Assembly: GCF_033958435.1 (NCBI RefSeq)
Contig: NC_134137.1
Span: 170,389,501 to 170,453,500 of the forward strand
Length of the DNA stretch: 64,000 bases
Reading direction: 5' to 3'
Origin: Carettochelys insculpta
Lineage: Eukaryota > Chordata > Testudines > Carettochelyidae
Positions 34,205 through 46,740 of this stretch are shown here, in pieces (the first letter of the stretch is position 1; each line of letters begins with the position of its first letter). A program made the position numbers and the translations under genes. The notes below the pieces were generated by a model. It ran no database searches. It was not told the DNA's origin and saw only the letters and a program-made list of their open reading frames with translations.

Positions 34205-34905
34205 GCATAAGAACTGCCATACTGGGTCAGACCAAAGGTCCATCTAGCCCAGTATCTTGTCTTCCAACAGTGGCCAATGCCAGGTGCCCCAGAGGGAGTG
34301 AACACAACAGGCAGTCACCAAGTGATCCCTCCCCGTCTCTGGCTTCTGACAGAGACTAGAGACACCATACCTACCCATGCTGGATAAAAGCCATTGATGG
34401 ACCTATCCTCCATGAATTTATCTAGCTCTTTTTTAAACCCTGCTATAGTCTTGGCCTTCACAACATCCTCTAGCAAGGAGTTCCACAGGTTGACTGTGCA
34501 TTGTGTGAGCAAATATTTCCCTTTGTTTGTTTTAAGCTTTCTGCCTATCATTAATTTCATTTGGTGACCCTTAGTTCTTGTGTTATGAGAGGGAGTAAAT
34601 AACTTCCTTATTCACTTTCACCATTATCAGTTATGATTTTATAGCCCTTGATCATATTCCTCCTTAGTGGACTCTCTTCCAAGTTGAAAAGTCCCAATCT
34701 TATTAATCTCTCCTCATACGGCAGCTGTTCCATATCCCTAAGCATTTGCGTCTCTTTTTTCAACCTTTGCCAATCCCGATATATCTTTTTGAGAGGAAGC
34801 GACCATATCAGCACACAGTATTCAAGATGTGCTGTGCCATGATGATATTTAGTTCTATGTGTCCCTTTTATAATGACCCCCAACATTCTGTTTGCCATAA
34901 CTGCA
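34205..34905 (-). mobile_element. CR1 LINE 3' fragment (GGTCAGACCAAAGGTCC subfamily)
   Basis: Begins with the 3' end in inverted form (CTGGGTCAGACCAAAGGTCC, then ATCTAGCCCAGTATC). It continues into the C-terminal reverse-transcriptase region, whose minus-strand frames read LEYCVLIWS and EQLPYEERLIRLGLFNLEES. It is 5'-truncated, with several frameshifts. It lies in DIPK2B intron 2 in the same sense as the gene. Confidence 0.88.
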
Positions 34906-35310
34906 TGTGGTAGGAGCAGAAATGCTGATACTTTAATGCAATCAAAAAGTTAAATTTCCCACTTCATAGCTGATCTGATTATATGAGCCTAGTGAAGTGA
35001 TCAAGTGGTTTGCTTTCCATGGAATTATTTTTGGGATTTCCTAATTAAAACAGTGACTGATGTTTTTTCCAGTACAAAGATCAGAATGCTACAGCTTTCT
35101 CATACACGCTGTTCAGCCTGGAGCACGTAAGTGAAGTCAGTGTGAACATGCAGGAGGTATCCAATGCATGTTTGTCATCAGTTTGGGAGCCAGAACATTC
35201 CCAGTTGAGTTAAATGACCTTCAGACTGGGCTCATTCATACTTTGACTTGAGGCCAGTGCTATTTGTGTCATGGAAACAGAATGAACAAGAATAAAGCTG
35301 GAAGCTGAAC

Positions 35311-38216
35311 AGATCATAGAATCATAGAATGCTGGGACTGGAAGGGACCTTGAGAGGTCATCGAGTCCAGCCCCCTGCCCCCATGGCAGGACCAAGTACT
35401 GTCTAGACCACCCCGATAGACACTTATCTAACCTGTTCTTAAATATCTCCAGAGATGGAGATTCCACAACCTCTCTAGGCAACTTATTCCAAGGTTTGAC
35501 CACCCTGACAGTGAGGAACTTTTTCCTAATGTTCAGCCTAAACCTCCCTTGCTGCAGTTTAAGCCCATTGCTTCTTGTTCTATCCTCAGAGGCCAAGAGG
35601 AACAAGTTTTCTCCCTCCTCCTTATGACACCCTTTCAGATACTTGAAAACCGCTATCATGTCCCCCACTTACTCTTCTTTTTTCCAAACTAAACAAGCCC
35701 AATTCTTTCAGCCTTTCTTCATAGGTCATGTTCTCTAGACCTTTATCATTCTTTTTGCTCTTTTCTGGACCTTTTCCAATTTCTCCACATCTTTCTTGAA
35801 TACTCCAACTGAGGCCTAACCAGTGCAGAGTAAAACAGAAGAATGACTTCTCATGTCTTATTCACAACACACCTGTTAATACATCCCAGAATCATGTCTG
35901 CTTTTTTTTTTTTTTTTGCAACAGCATCACACTGTTGACTCATATTTAACTTGTGGTCCACTATAACCCCTAGATCCCTTTCTGACATACTCCTTCCTAG
36001 ACAGTCACTTCCCATTGTGTATGTGTGAAACTGATTGTTCCTTCCTAAGTGGAGCACTTTGCATTTGTCTTTATTAAAGTTCATCCTGTTTACCTCAGAC
36101 CATTTCTCCAATTTTGACCCTGTCCTCCAAAGCAGTTGCAACCCCTCCTAGCTTGGTATCGTCTGCAAACTTAATAAAGCTTACTGTCTATGCCAATATC
36201 TAAATCGTTGATGAAGATATTGAACAGAACCAGTCCCAATACAGACCCCTGCGGAGTCCCACTTGTTATACCTTTCCAGCAGGATTGAGAACCATGAATA
36301 ACTACTCTCTGAGTACAGTTATCCAGCCAGTTTTGCACCCACCTTATAGTAGCCCCATCTAAGTTGTATTTGCCTAGTTTATTGATAAGAGTATCATGCA
36401 AGACCATATCAAATGCCTTACTAAAATCTAGGTATACCACATTCACCACTCTCCCATATCCACAAGGCCTGTTATCCCATCAAAGAAAGCTATCAGATTG
36501 GTTTGACATGATTTGTTCTTTGCAAATCCATGCTGGCTGTTCCCTATCAGCTTACCACCTTCCAAGATGGAAGATGATTTCCTTAATTACTTGTTCTATT
36601 ATCTTTCATGGCACAGAAGTTAAACTGACTGGTCTGTAGTTTCCTGTGTTGTTCTTATTCCCCTTTTTATAGATAGGTGCTATGTTTGCCTTTTTCCAGT
36701 CTTCTGGAATCTCTCCCGTTTCCCATGATTTTCCAAAGATGATAGCTAAAGGCTCAGATACCTCTTCCATCAGCTCCTTGAGTATTCTAGGATGCATTTC
36801 ATCAGGCCCCGGTGATTTGCAGACATCTAACTTTCCTCAGTGATTTTTAACTTGTTCTTTTTTTATTTCATCTTCTAAACCTACCCCTTTCCCACCAGCA
36901 TTTACTATGTTAGGTGTTCCTTCTTCAGACTTCTCAGTGAAGACTGAAACAAAGACGTCATTAAGCATCTCTGCCATTTCCAAGTTTCCCATTTCTCCCT
37001 TCTCACTGAGCAATGGGCCTACCCTATCCTTGGTCTTCCTCTTGTGTTCAATGTATTTATAAAAAGACTTCTTGTTTCCCTTTATTCCTGTAGCTAATCT
37101 GAGCTGATTTTGTGCCTTTGCCTTTCTAATATTGCTCCTGCATTCTTATGTTGTTTGCCTATATTCATCCTTTGTCATTTGTCCTAGTTTCCATTTTTTA
37201 TATGATTCCTTTTTAATTTTGAGATCACGCAGATCACCATGATCTGCTGGTTAAGTCAAGGAGGTCTTTTGCCATGTTTTCTATCTTTCCTACGCAGCGG
37301 GATAGCTTGCTTTTGGGCCCTAAATAATGTCCCTTTGAGAAACTGCCAACTCTCCTCTGTTGTTTTTCCCCTCCGTCTTGATTCCCATGGGACCCTACCT
37401 ACCAGCTCTCTGAGTTTACCAAAATCTGCCTTCCTGAAGTCCATTGTCTCTATTTTGCTGTTCTCCCTTCTACCCTTCCTTAAAATTGTGAACTCTATGA
37501 TTTCACGATCACTTTCACCCAAGCTGCCTTCCACTTTCAGATTCTCAATCAATTCTTCCCTCTTTGTTAAAATCATATGTAGGACAGCTTCCCACTTGGT
37601 AGGTTTTACAATCTTCTGAAATAAAAAGTTGTCTCCAATGCAGTCCAAGAACTTATTGGATAATCTGTGTGTCACTGTGTTAGTTTCCCAAAATATATCT
37701 GGATAGTTGAAGTCCCCCATTACTACCAAATCTTGGGCCCTGTATGATTTTGTTAGTTGTTTAAAAAAAAGCCTCATCCACCTCTTCCAGCTGGGTAGGT
37801 GGCCTGTAGTAGACTCCTAGCAGGACATCACCCTTGTTTGTTACCCCTTTTAGCTTAATCCAGAGGCTCTCAACACATCCGTTTCCTATGTCCATCTCCA
37901 CCTTAGTCCATGTGTGTACATTTTTAATATATAAGGCAACACCTTCTCCCTTCTTCCCCTGTCTGTTCTTCCTGAGCAAGCTGTACCTTTCCATAGCGAC
38001 ATTCCAATCATGTGTATTATCCCACCAAGTTTCTGCGATGCCAACAATGTCATAGTTGTATTTATTTATTAGCACTTCCAGTTCTTCCTGCTTATTACTC
38101 ATACTTGTGGCATTTGTATATAGGCATTTAAGATATTGATTTGATCTTGCCTCCCAGTTTTGCCCTGACCCTCCTTTTTCTCTGCCGTTATAGCCCATGC
38201 TCCCTCCCATTTCCAA
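35311..38216 (-). pseudogene. CR1 ORF2 (endonuclease-reverse transcriptase), broken
   Basis: Non-LTR retrotransposon polyprotein for target-primed reverse transcription. The endonuclease part shows YNYDIVGIAETWWD and [15 protein letters not shown], where Glu and Asp belong to the AP-endonuclease-like active site. The reverse-transcriptase part shows IAPIYKKGNKNNTGNYRPVS, YLDFSKAFD and GTPQGSVLG. The usual YADD-type segment lies near 36140-36180 and is lost at a frame break. At least six frames have to be strung together, and a poly-K slip from an A-run near 35910 is visible. It cannot encode an active protein. Confidence 0.88.
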
Positions 38217-38330
38217 CCCATCTCCCAGGTCTCCATCTTCTCTACTTGCCTGTGGGCTTTGCTCCCCATCCCTGTCGAACCTAGTTTAAAGCCCTCCTCA
38301 CTGATGAAATCCCTGTTTCCCACATTTATA
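35311..38330 (-). mobile_element. Long CR1 LINE (3 kb, endonuclease and reverse transcriptase)
   Basis: The longest retrotransposon of the window. The 3' end at 35311 is the inverted ATTCTATGAT repeat (ATCATAGAATCATAGAATGC). Going 5', the minus strand encodes the C-terminal region (35350-35668), the reverse transcriptase (35850-36800) and the endonuclease (37256-38216). The 5' end fades near 38330, so the ORF1 part and promoter are missing. It lies in DIPK2B intron 2 and runs in the same sense as the gene. Confidence 0.93.
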
Positions 38331-38691
38331 TCAATAATTAATACTATTTTTCTTAATATTTTAATTACTTGACAAAGGCTTGGGTCCAGCAAAGCTCTAG
38401 TCATGCAAATAAGCTCCATTGGCTTCACAAGCTTATAATTTAGCACATCTTAAGTGCTTCACTGGGGCGGGAGGGGGGTGGCAGCATTTTTAGGGAGAAA
38501 GAGCCATACTAGCTCTGCTGCTGAAAAGAGAGCCAATTGACAGTTTTAATTTTAAAGTTGTAAAATTGCTGGGCAAAATTCATTGATTGGACGCAAAGCT
38601 GAAGATCTTGTCATTCAAAGCACTAGAGATAATTGGCTTAATGACAGAATGTCTTACGTCCCTTGCATTGTCGTCTCACTCTGGATGTTAA

Positions 38692-38960
38692 GGCCATGCC
38701 TACACTACAGCCTACATCAGCAGAACTTGCGTTGATCGGGGTGTGACTGAACTACCCACACAAACACTAATGTCCACAGCACTGTGTTGGCAGGAGAGCT
38801 TCTCCCACTGACGTAGCTTCTGCTGCTCAGGGAGGTGGTTTTAGTATGCTGAAGTCAGAGCTCTCCTGTCAGCGTAGAGCACTGACATGAGATGCGCTAG
38901 AGTGCTGCAGTTGTATCAGTACAGCTGTGCTGCTACAGCTCTGTACATCTATAGTTCACA
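38692..38960. mobile_element. hAT-like MITE
   Basis: Starts GGCCATGCCTACACTACAGC and ends with GCTACAGCTCTGTACATC. The interior has the CAGAGCTCTCCTGTCAG and ACTGACGTAGC pattern of a common turtle nonautonomous hAT family. The borders are approximate and no target duplication is clear. Confidence 0.5.
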
Positions 38961-41050
38961 GTAAGGACTGACTGTGCCATATGTTATGTGACTTAATACA
39001 ATTAGAAATTGGTCCAGGCTGCAAAAAAATTGAATCTGGGTTTCAAACCACCCAGAGGTTTTGGGTATTTGAATCTGTGATTTGGTTCAGCCTCCTACAG
39101 ATATAAAGGTCTACTGCAAAAATCAGGTTCTTGTTCCAACTTCAGATTCCGGCATTATCTTTCACCACGTAAAATTCAGGTATGTTCAGACCTGGGAGCT
39201 TGGTTCAGGCTTATCTCTAGCACAAGGCAATAAATAAATAAAAAAATATTAGCCTGGAGATGTCCATGGAACAAAGATACTTCTGGTCCTTTCCCACAAA
39301 GGACCAGCCATCAGGTGAATGAACCTCTTGCTGATCTTTAACAAGCAAAGTGAAGCTGGCTGTAAAGGTTGCTCCTGAGGGGCCAGAAAACCAATGGAGA
39401 ATTTATGTGGGGGGAGTTGGACAATGCAGCTGATTAGCAGCTTCAAATTGTGACTTGTGTGTCCAAAATGGGCAAGTTTAAAATTGTGAGGTTACTTTTT
39501 TTGCCTGGGCATTATTAACATTTTTTTGTGCCTTAAGTCTTTTAGTCAATCTTCCTCGTTAGGGTAAGAGATTTGCCCTGCAGGAGATGTAGGGCTGAAA
39601 CCAGCCTACTTTTTTATTGTCCATTTCAAACAGAAAAAACAAGCTGTCAACTCTGACCCTTCAAACGATGAACTCTGGCTGTTGAAGCACTGACAAATAG
39701 CATGCCTACATGGCTACTGTACTGTCCTACTGTCCTGCTAAAACGGGCCATCCAGTGCTACACACGAACACAGAGTTAAATCAAGGTGGTCTCTGGAGCA
39801 CACATGATTTCAGTACTGCAGCCTTTGGAGCTTGCAATGATGATTTTCACTGTGGCAGATGAAATAATCATTGTGGCAGGCAGCCCCGCTGATCGTGGGG
39901 TCAGGCAGGACAGGCAGTGAAAAGTGAAAAACATTATTTCATGCTCTGTCATTTTGATTCAAGTATGTTAAAGTTTGTCATAATTTTCTGTTCTATAGCA
40001 GAAGATTACTTGAGCCCAGTAGTTTCTGTCAGATCTCTTCTATATCCAGGAGAGGGAAGAGGTGCAGCCACCACTGGAGTGCCCACAGTTTTATGGGGAA
40101 CGCTCCTCCCGTGACGGCACCGATGGAACCCCGAGTGTCACAAAGAATGCCAGTCACTGAACAGTTCTTGTGTTAATTGCAGTTATTTATCATATCACAA
40201 AATGAAGCATTTGATGCCCTCAGGCCTGCCGATGGGGGGCAGGGGCAGGTATATGGGGCAGCTGCTGCCAGACTCCTTTAAAACACCACAGAATGCTGTG
40301 TTGCTGCTCCATGCACAGTGGGGAGGGACCAGGACTCACTGCCTTAAATCCCACCTCTTCTGCCCTTGGCTCCACCCCCACTCAGGGCTAGGAGCTAGGA
40401 CCCCCTCCCTCCTTGCCCCAGGCCCACAGAGGCTGTCAGCTGTGGGTGCCACTGTTTTCACTGACATATATTTGCACTGTCAATACGATACTACCGAAAT
40501 TACAGCAGGCGGGGTGGGGGATATCTGTGGAGTTCTTGCTGTTGAAATTTCAGGAGGGGTATCGGAGGAATCTCCAGCCTCCCGAGGCTGAACAGGTCAC
40601 AGCAATGCACTTCAAATTCCTGCGATTTATCTTACAATCAGACTAAACCAGAAAACCTGGCTCTGAATATCAAGAATCTCACATTTCAGGGATATATGTT
40701 TCCACGTTTTTGGTGCGGTTGTTATAAAGAGTAGCCATTTGAAATGTTTGGATCCGCATTTGGATTTTAGGGGTGATATTTGCAATCTGGGGCATTTGTT
40801 TGGGCCCAGCTTTACTGAACATTAAAAGTGAGGGGGAAACCAACTGCACTTGTAAATGGGACTGAGTTTATATTTCATTACAGCTAGTGGATATTGGATT
40901 ATGCTACTCTGCTTGATTTTACAGAGCCAAAGAACATGAACCTGTGAAAGCTGCAATCCTAGATCAGTGCGCAAGGGGTGTTTTGTTGAGTGCAGACCAC
41001 CAGGGCCTGCTTCGAGTGACAGGACTAGAAAGGTCTGAGAACTTGCTGTA

Positions 41051-41165
41051 AATCATAGAATCATAGAATTCTAGGGCTAGAAGGGACCTCAGGAGGTCAT
41101 CAAGGCCAGCCCCTGCCTAAAACAGGATCAACCCTGACTAAATCATCAAATGCAACCAACCTCAG
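41051..41165 (-). mobile_element. CR1 LINE 3' end fragment
   Basis: Inverted CR1 tail starting with the repeated ATCATAGAATCATAGAATTC unit, followed by GAAGGGACCTCAGGAGGTC. It is only about 115 bases. The foldback MITE at 41169 begins directly after it. Confidence 0.85.
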
Positions 41166-41168
41166 AAT

Positions 41169-41604
41169 GGCCGTGTCTACACTAGCCCCAAACTTCGAAA
41201 TGTCCACGCAAATGGCCATTTCAAAGTTTACTAATGAAGCGCTGAAATGCATATTCAGCGCTTCATTAGCATGCGGGCGGCCGCAGCACTTCGAAATTGA
41301 TGCGCCTCGCCGCCGCGCGTCTCGTCCTGACGGGGCTCCTTTTCAAAAGGACCCCGCCTACTTCGAAGTCCCCTTATTACCATGAGCTGATGGGAATAAG
41401 GGGACTTCGAAGTAGGCGGGGTCTTTTCAAAAAGAAGCCCTGTTGGGAAGAGCCGCGTGGCGGCGAGGCGCGTCAATTTCGAAGTGCCGCGGCTGCCCGC
41501 ATGCTAATGAAGTGCTGAATATGTATTTCAGCGCTTCATTAGTAAACTTTGAAATGGCCATTTGCATGACCATTTCGAAGTTTGGGGCTAGTGTAGATGT
41601 AGCC
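41169..41604. mobile_element. Foldback PIF/Harbinger MITE (436 bp, near-perfect palindrome)
   Basis: Flanked by AAT on both sides (41166-41168 and 41605-41607). Virtually the whole element is one inverted repeat: the left half to about 41385 is the reverse complement of the right half, centred near ATGAGCTGATGGG. The ends are GGCCGTGTCTACACTAGCCC and, inverted, GGCTACATCTACACTAGCCC. Each arm also has its own small palindrome, GAAATGCATATTCAGCGC. It lies in DIPK2B intron 2. Confidence 0.92.
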
Positions 41605-41849
41605 AATGTCTCTTTGAAGTATTGCCCTATAAGTATAATGCACTAACCCATTGCACCACTGGATTGTTCAGTGGATTTGTTCTTAAGTTTGAATGCTGCC
41701 CTGCTTTGGCAATTTGCCTTTGGGGCATGAGAGCACCTACATAAGTTTAGCATCCCCAAATGTGCACAGAGGAGATTCTGGCCTGTAGGAGAAATTAGGC
41801 TGCACTGGCTGGGGACACTCAAACAGAATCCATCATATGCTATGATGCT

Positions 41850-41850
41850 A

Positions 41851-41910
<60 letters not shown>
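41850..41910. repeat. (GT)n(GA)n microsatellite
   Basis: A run of about 16 bases of GT followed by about 45 bases of pure GA repeats, giving a long mirror-symmetric purine tract. Confidence 0.95.
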
Positions 41911-41911
<1 letters not shown>

Positions 41912-42782
41912 AAGCAACCAGGCCAACTGAAACTGGGTTTCAGAGAAACTAAGGAGGTGTAGGAGGAGCCAAGAGACCTTATTGCCAAGAGCCTTTGATA
42001 AGACAGGATCCCATGCAGGGTGTAAGGTTTGGATAATTAAATTTCTAGTAGCCAGGTCTCTGCAAGAATGTCTCCATTTTGACACACACTGGATTCCTGC
42101 ATTCAGTTGATAAATAGATATTTCAGGTGCTTCAGTTTTTTGGGCCCCTGATTTAAAGTCATTTGGTTGCAGTCTGAAGACACTGCCCAATTTATATGCA
42201 ACCTCCCATGAAACGTGCTCACTGGATGGGTTTCACCAGCTTGCCCTGCTGTACTGTTGGCTTTCCCACCTCCCCACCAGTAAAACGCTCCACACTGCCA
42301 TCTTGTGGGGCGAGAGTGTCCTCGTGCCCCTGGGAGACAATTCACTGCAGCATTTAAAGAGAGATTTGCATAATGTAGCTGATCAGAGATTTGCATAATG
42401 CAGCTGATCAGAACATGTGCATTTAGGTAAGTGATGTTTTTTGAACTCTTGTTGTAACCCCCAGTGCACTTTCCTTCTCTTTTATATAATTATTAGAGAA
42501 AGTAGAGCACATGGCCTTTCCCCAGAGAGATGCTCTGGTCTGTCCTGTCCCAGGTCCATTTCACCTTTCAGCTCAAATGTGCTCATTTTTCTAGCTGCTG
42601 GCTCTGAGACTCACACCAGACTCCTTCCACTATGCTGCTAGTAATAAAGATTCTGCCGGCCCAAGTAGCCCCTCAGTGACACCTGATAACTCTTGTGCTG
42701 TCTCTAGTTTGTAAGTACATGATTCGCAGGTTAGTCAACAGCCCTGTTACCGGCGATTCCTCTGGGTCTGCAGCTGACTCAG

Positions 42783-43043
42783 GGCAGGTGTACCTTACAC
42801 CTAGTCAATCCTAGATGCATTGCATAGCTGGAATTGATGTATCTACAATCAGTTTATCTGGCTGTGCTCACTGAGGGACCTCAATGGGAGAAATTCTCCA
42901 TCCGTCTCCCTTACTAGAATGAGGAGTACGGGTTCGACTGTTGACCCCGATCAATTTTGTTTGTCCACATTGGGCATACAAAATTGATCCCTGGGACATT
43001 GACCCTGACCAAGTTGCTTTCCTGGTAAGCGTGGATGTATCCT
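42783..43043. mobile_element. MITE with GGAGTACGGG...GACCCCGATC interior
   Basis: Contains GAGGAGTACGGGTTCGACTG, ACCCCGATCAATTTTG and ACAAAATTGATCCCTG (an internal inverted repeat). It ends with GTAAGCGTGGATGTATCC. It resembles a turtle nonautonomous DNA-transposon family. The ends are decayed, so the borders are approximate. Confidence 0.5.
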
Positions 43044-45718
43044 CAGCCACAAGTGCTCTTCAGGCTAGCAGGAGTATCAAGCAGAAGAAAACTCCTTATT
43101 TCTAGGAGCCAAGAGAGCTAAGTGAATGTGCCCAGAGGGCAGATCTGGGGGTTACAGGGTACTGTTTTTACAAGGTTCCTTCCCCGGTAGGTCTTCACTT
43201 TAGAGAGTGACTCTTTGTAGCACAAAAAACTTAGCTGAAAGATCCCCCTGCAGTCCCACCTACCAGCCCACTTCTTTCCCTCCTTTGCTAGCAGTCACAC
43301 GCTACAACTCTTCTTAGCGGTGGTGTCGGTCCTTGACAGAAAGTCATCCTCAATAAAAGGCAGCAGCCTGCCCTGGGTCCAGAGTGGGAACCGATCCTTC
43401 CTGTGTCACTGTGCAGCAGATGCTCAGTGCTTCTCCAGCGGTGCTTTGTTTAACACCTGTTCCTGCATTTGTTTTTTCCCCCTTGAGCTGCCTGCTTATC
43501 AGCTTGCACCGCATACCTTTTATCTCTGTGGTCTTCAGCCTCGCGCTAGTGGCAGTAACCCCAGCGGCTTCCCTTAGGCTGGGGCTGTGACTGACATGCC
43601 TGTCTCGCCTTGCTTACCCTGTGACATGCAAGGATTCTATTAAAAAGGCCAGCAAACTTCCTCTGGCATGACGCATGTTGCTATAGACAGCTTAGAGATT
43701 AAGAAATAGAAATCCTAGTCTGGGGGCTCTGGCTCCTTCCAAGCCTCTGGAGCGAGCTGGCCAGTGCCCTGGGGATAGGACATGTGTTCTGCCTCTGAGG
43801 GATGCCTCTGAGGGAAGTGGTGCTTCCATTTCTTGCACCCAGAGCACCACGCAGTGGGCTCAGCTGAGGAAGGAAGTGTTCTCTCGTCCTTTGGGTGGGA
43901 GTTAGTCAGTGGGGGTGATGGAGAAAAGGGATCAAAGTAAAAAATAACGAGGCTGTCCTTGCCGGGGCGGCTGTGTGCGCTACATCCCCTCTCCAGGGGC
44001 AGGGGGAAGGCTGATCTGTCACAGGAAGCAACTGAAACATGCGCAGGTTTTTTAAAACACAGTGACAAAAGGGGAGCTAATGAGTAACGGGGTCCAGTGT
44101 TGGCAACTTTCTTAACACCCCAGCTCCGTGAGCCACAGTGTTCAATACATTGTCCACTTGCCACGTGTGGCTCACAGGATGCCGTGGTGTGGCAAATAAG
44201 GCTCTGGAGCTGCATGTGGCTCTTGCAGCCTTTAAATGCGGCTCCTCAGGGCCACACATGTGGCGTGTCCTCTGCACATGTACCCAACCACCTGTGGTTT
44301 CTGCGGCACCAGCTTCTGAGGCGGTTCCAGGGGTGGCAGCTCTGGTGGGTCGCCGGTATATTCAATTAGCGTGTGGTGGGGTGCCTGGCTCTGGAGGTGC
44401 CTGGCCCTGGGGGAGGGCATTCAGGCAGAGTGAGGGGAGGAACGGGGGCTTCCTGGCTCTTGGGGAGTGGGGCAGGGGCCTGTGGTAGATATGCAAGGAC
44501 GACAACTACAAGTGTGGTGATCCTTTAATTGCTTGAGACTCCACTGCCCTAGAGTCAGAGGATTATATGAGCATCACCACTGTCATTATCGAAAATGTTT
44601 CTAGCCCCCATGGTCGCACAGGGAAGTTTACAAATGTGCCCCTCGAGGGGAGTGTATGTGCGTGGGGGGGATTAAAACCTATTTTTAAATAATTTGACTT
44701 ATTTTTTAATCTCAGGATTTCGGGGGGGGCTTGACTCATGATTTTGAATGGAGGAGGTTTGCCACATTGTGATGTTCAACAAGCAGATGGTTCTGACAGG
44801 AACTCAGATCATGCATTAAGCTTATTTCAGGAAGGAGTAAAAGCCCCCTGGCCAGTGCGAAGAGTCAGCTTCTGAGCACTTGCAGTTAGGCAGGCAGGAG
44901 GGAAGCATGAGCCTCTACCAATCAGCTTAAATCTAACCGGCCCTTAGCTAAAATTGTAGGGCAAACCCACCCGTCTCTCACAGGGGTTTCAGTGCCTCTT
45001 GGTTGCATATATTTGGACCCGGACTTTCAATTCCGGTCCTCTGTGGGCCAAGGCCCAGCCTGGAGAATCGAGACACGTTTCTTAAAAGTGTATTGCACAG
45101 CTCTGTTTCCTGCTGGCTTTTTATAGGCCCGGTGGTGTCCCTGCCCTGCTTTGCTTTAAAAACTGTGCTCCTTTTAAAGTCTTGCTTGGCTTCTTTTGCT
45201 GCTTGTCCCTGATGCTCATCCTTGTTCTCTCCAGCTCTTCTCAACCCGCACTGCCTGGCCGTGGTTTCCCACAGGATGCTGCCTCAGGGGCTGACAGATC
45301 AGCAGTGATCAGCCAGGAAGGCTGACTGGAACAGAACGAGCTTTGTAAAGAGCAGCCAGTTCTAATCTTGGTAATTATGGAAGAAAGTTAATGTAGACTG
45401 GTTTGGGTGTTAACCTCTGACTCCCCTTTACGTGGGAATCGGTCATGTGACATTGAAAAGCTTGAAGGTGCTTCCCTCCACCCAACTTGGGTCCCCAACA
45501 CAGCACTCTGAAGGCTTCAAAACCCTATTTTTCGTGGATCCCTGCAAATGTAGAGCTTAGGGAGCTCCATTGAGTCACAGTCCTTGGTTCTTTATGAAGC
45601 TTGCAAAATAAACAAAGCCAAGATTCCCGCCCTCACCCCTACCCTTGACTGTGCTATAGGAAATAACTCCAGTAGCTACCAAATGGGTGTGGTCATTAAC
45701 AGGTCCCCACCAACTCAC

Positions 45719-45983
45719 CTGCACGAGGTCTGGTGTGAGGCGTTTTGCTTTCAGCCACTTTTGGAATCTCTCCGTCTTGCGCAAGACGTGCTCGATGCTG
45801 CAGCTTTTTGTCTTGGAAAGGGAAGCACAGATTCTCTTGTCAGCTTGGTCATGCTGGTATTTGGTGGTTAACCTGGAGATCTCCACCACTCGCCAGCTTT
45901 TGGCATCATCTGTGTAGTTCCCGGAGTAACTGGGAAGGTAGTCAGGAGGCAGTTTTAAATGCGAAGAGAGCCAGTTGTCAAAC
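45719..45983 (-). CDS. DIPK2B: DIPK2B coding exon 2
   Basis: Second coding exon, encoding residues 76-164. The acceptor is pyrimidine-rich and ends GGCAG (AG at 45984-45985). The first base completes the Arg76 codon begun in exon 1. The exon ends at CAG followed by a consensus GTGAGT donor (GT at 45717-45718), in phase 0. The segment contains an N-glycosylation sequon, Asn98-Tyr-Thr, in an SGNYTDD context, which fits a lumenal or secreted protein. A Lys/Arg-rich helix-like stretch with RKTERFQKWLKAKRL is typical of DIPK2 proteins. Skipping this 265-base exon would shift the frame. The two flanking introns carry related foldback MITEs at 46986-47382 and 41169-41604. Confidence 0.93.
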
Positions 45984-46740
45984 CTGCCAAAGCAAACCAA
46001 GTTCCTGGTGGAGACTTTAAGCTGCATGACGCTGGACAATGCAAGTGCAATTTCCAGTTTTCTTACTGAAGTTTCCCATGGCTAGAAAAAGGACTGGGTC
46101 ATTCTAAAAAGGTTTTAAATTGCCGAGGGGGTTAGTGAAAATGACATGAACACATTTAGTTTTATGAGTTTTCCTCTCTCCCCATTCCCCAACCCTGCTG
46201 GAAAAACTTACATTAAGAATATGTGTGTGTGATGTGTTACAACAAAAACTCAGCACTGTAGCCTTGTAATTATGAGCAGCCCCACGCTAACAAAAATGGA
46301 CATGTTCAATAGAGGAAAGACACTTGACAACTAAACAGAATTTCATTTCATGCTTATAGCTGGTTGCTACAAAAAGAGAGGAAAATGAGAGTTGTGATTG
46401 TGCTAGGATTTGGGTAGTCACTCTTTAGATAGTTTTGGAGCACCCGTGTAGTCAGCCTGTCCTCTGTTTCAGAAGCCACCAGATCCACGCCAGAGTAGCA
46501 GTGGAGATATGTAGGTAGGCCTGGTATGGTTATGTATAGTTAGTAAACACTGTTGTTCAGAACCATGCTGGGTCCCTATGGTTTCCTCATCTCATAATTC
46601 TGTGCAGAGAATGTAGATGCTACAGTTATAAATGATTAAAAGGATTAAAGCCCATATTACCACAGTGTATGGTGCTGCTGTTAGAAACAAAAGCAAAATT
46701 CAAAGATATCTGTGGAAGAACACACAGTTCTGCAAGTCTG

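Larger units (their letters stand above)
33011..45718 (-). other. DIPK2B: DIPK2B intron 2 (about 12.7 kb)
   Basis: GT/AG intron between exons 2 and 3. It contains CR1 fragments at 34205-34905, 35311-38330 and 41051-41165, a hAT-like MITE near 38692-38960, a foldback MITE at 41169-41604, a (GT)n(GA)n tract at 41850-41910 and a MITE near 42783-43043. Nothing is recognised in 33020-34200, 34910-35305, 38965-41045 (GC-richer around 40200-40570), 41915-42780 and 43050-45715. The stretch 44120-44260 resembles the hAT-like repeat family with GCTCCGGAGCC motifs, but only weakly. Confidence 0.88.

Noticed and set aside
41169..41604. CRISPR-like or tandem array
   Set aside because: The repetition is a single inverted repeat with a 3-bp target duplication, which identifies a foldback transposon. 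There are no regularly spaced direct repeats.
43715..44215. 166-codon minus-strand frame with Cys and His residues
   Set aside because: It lacks a recognisable domain or conserved splice context and lies within a DIPK2B intron. Composition alone explains it.
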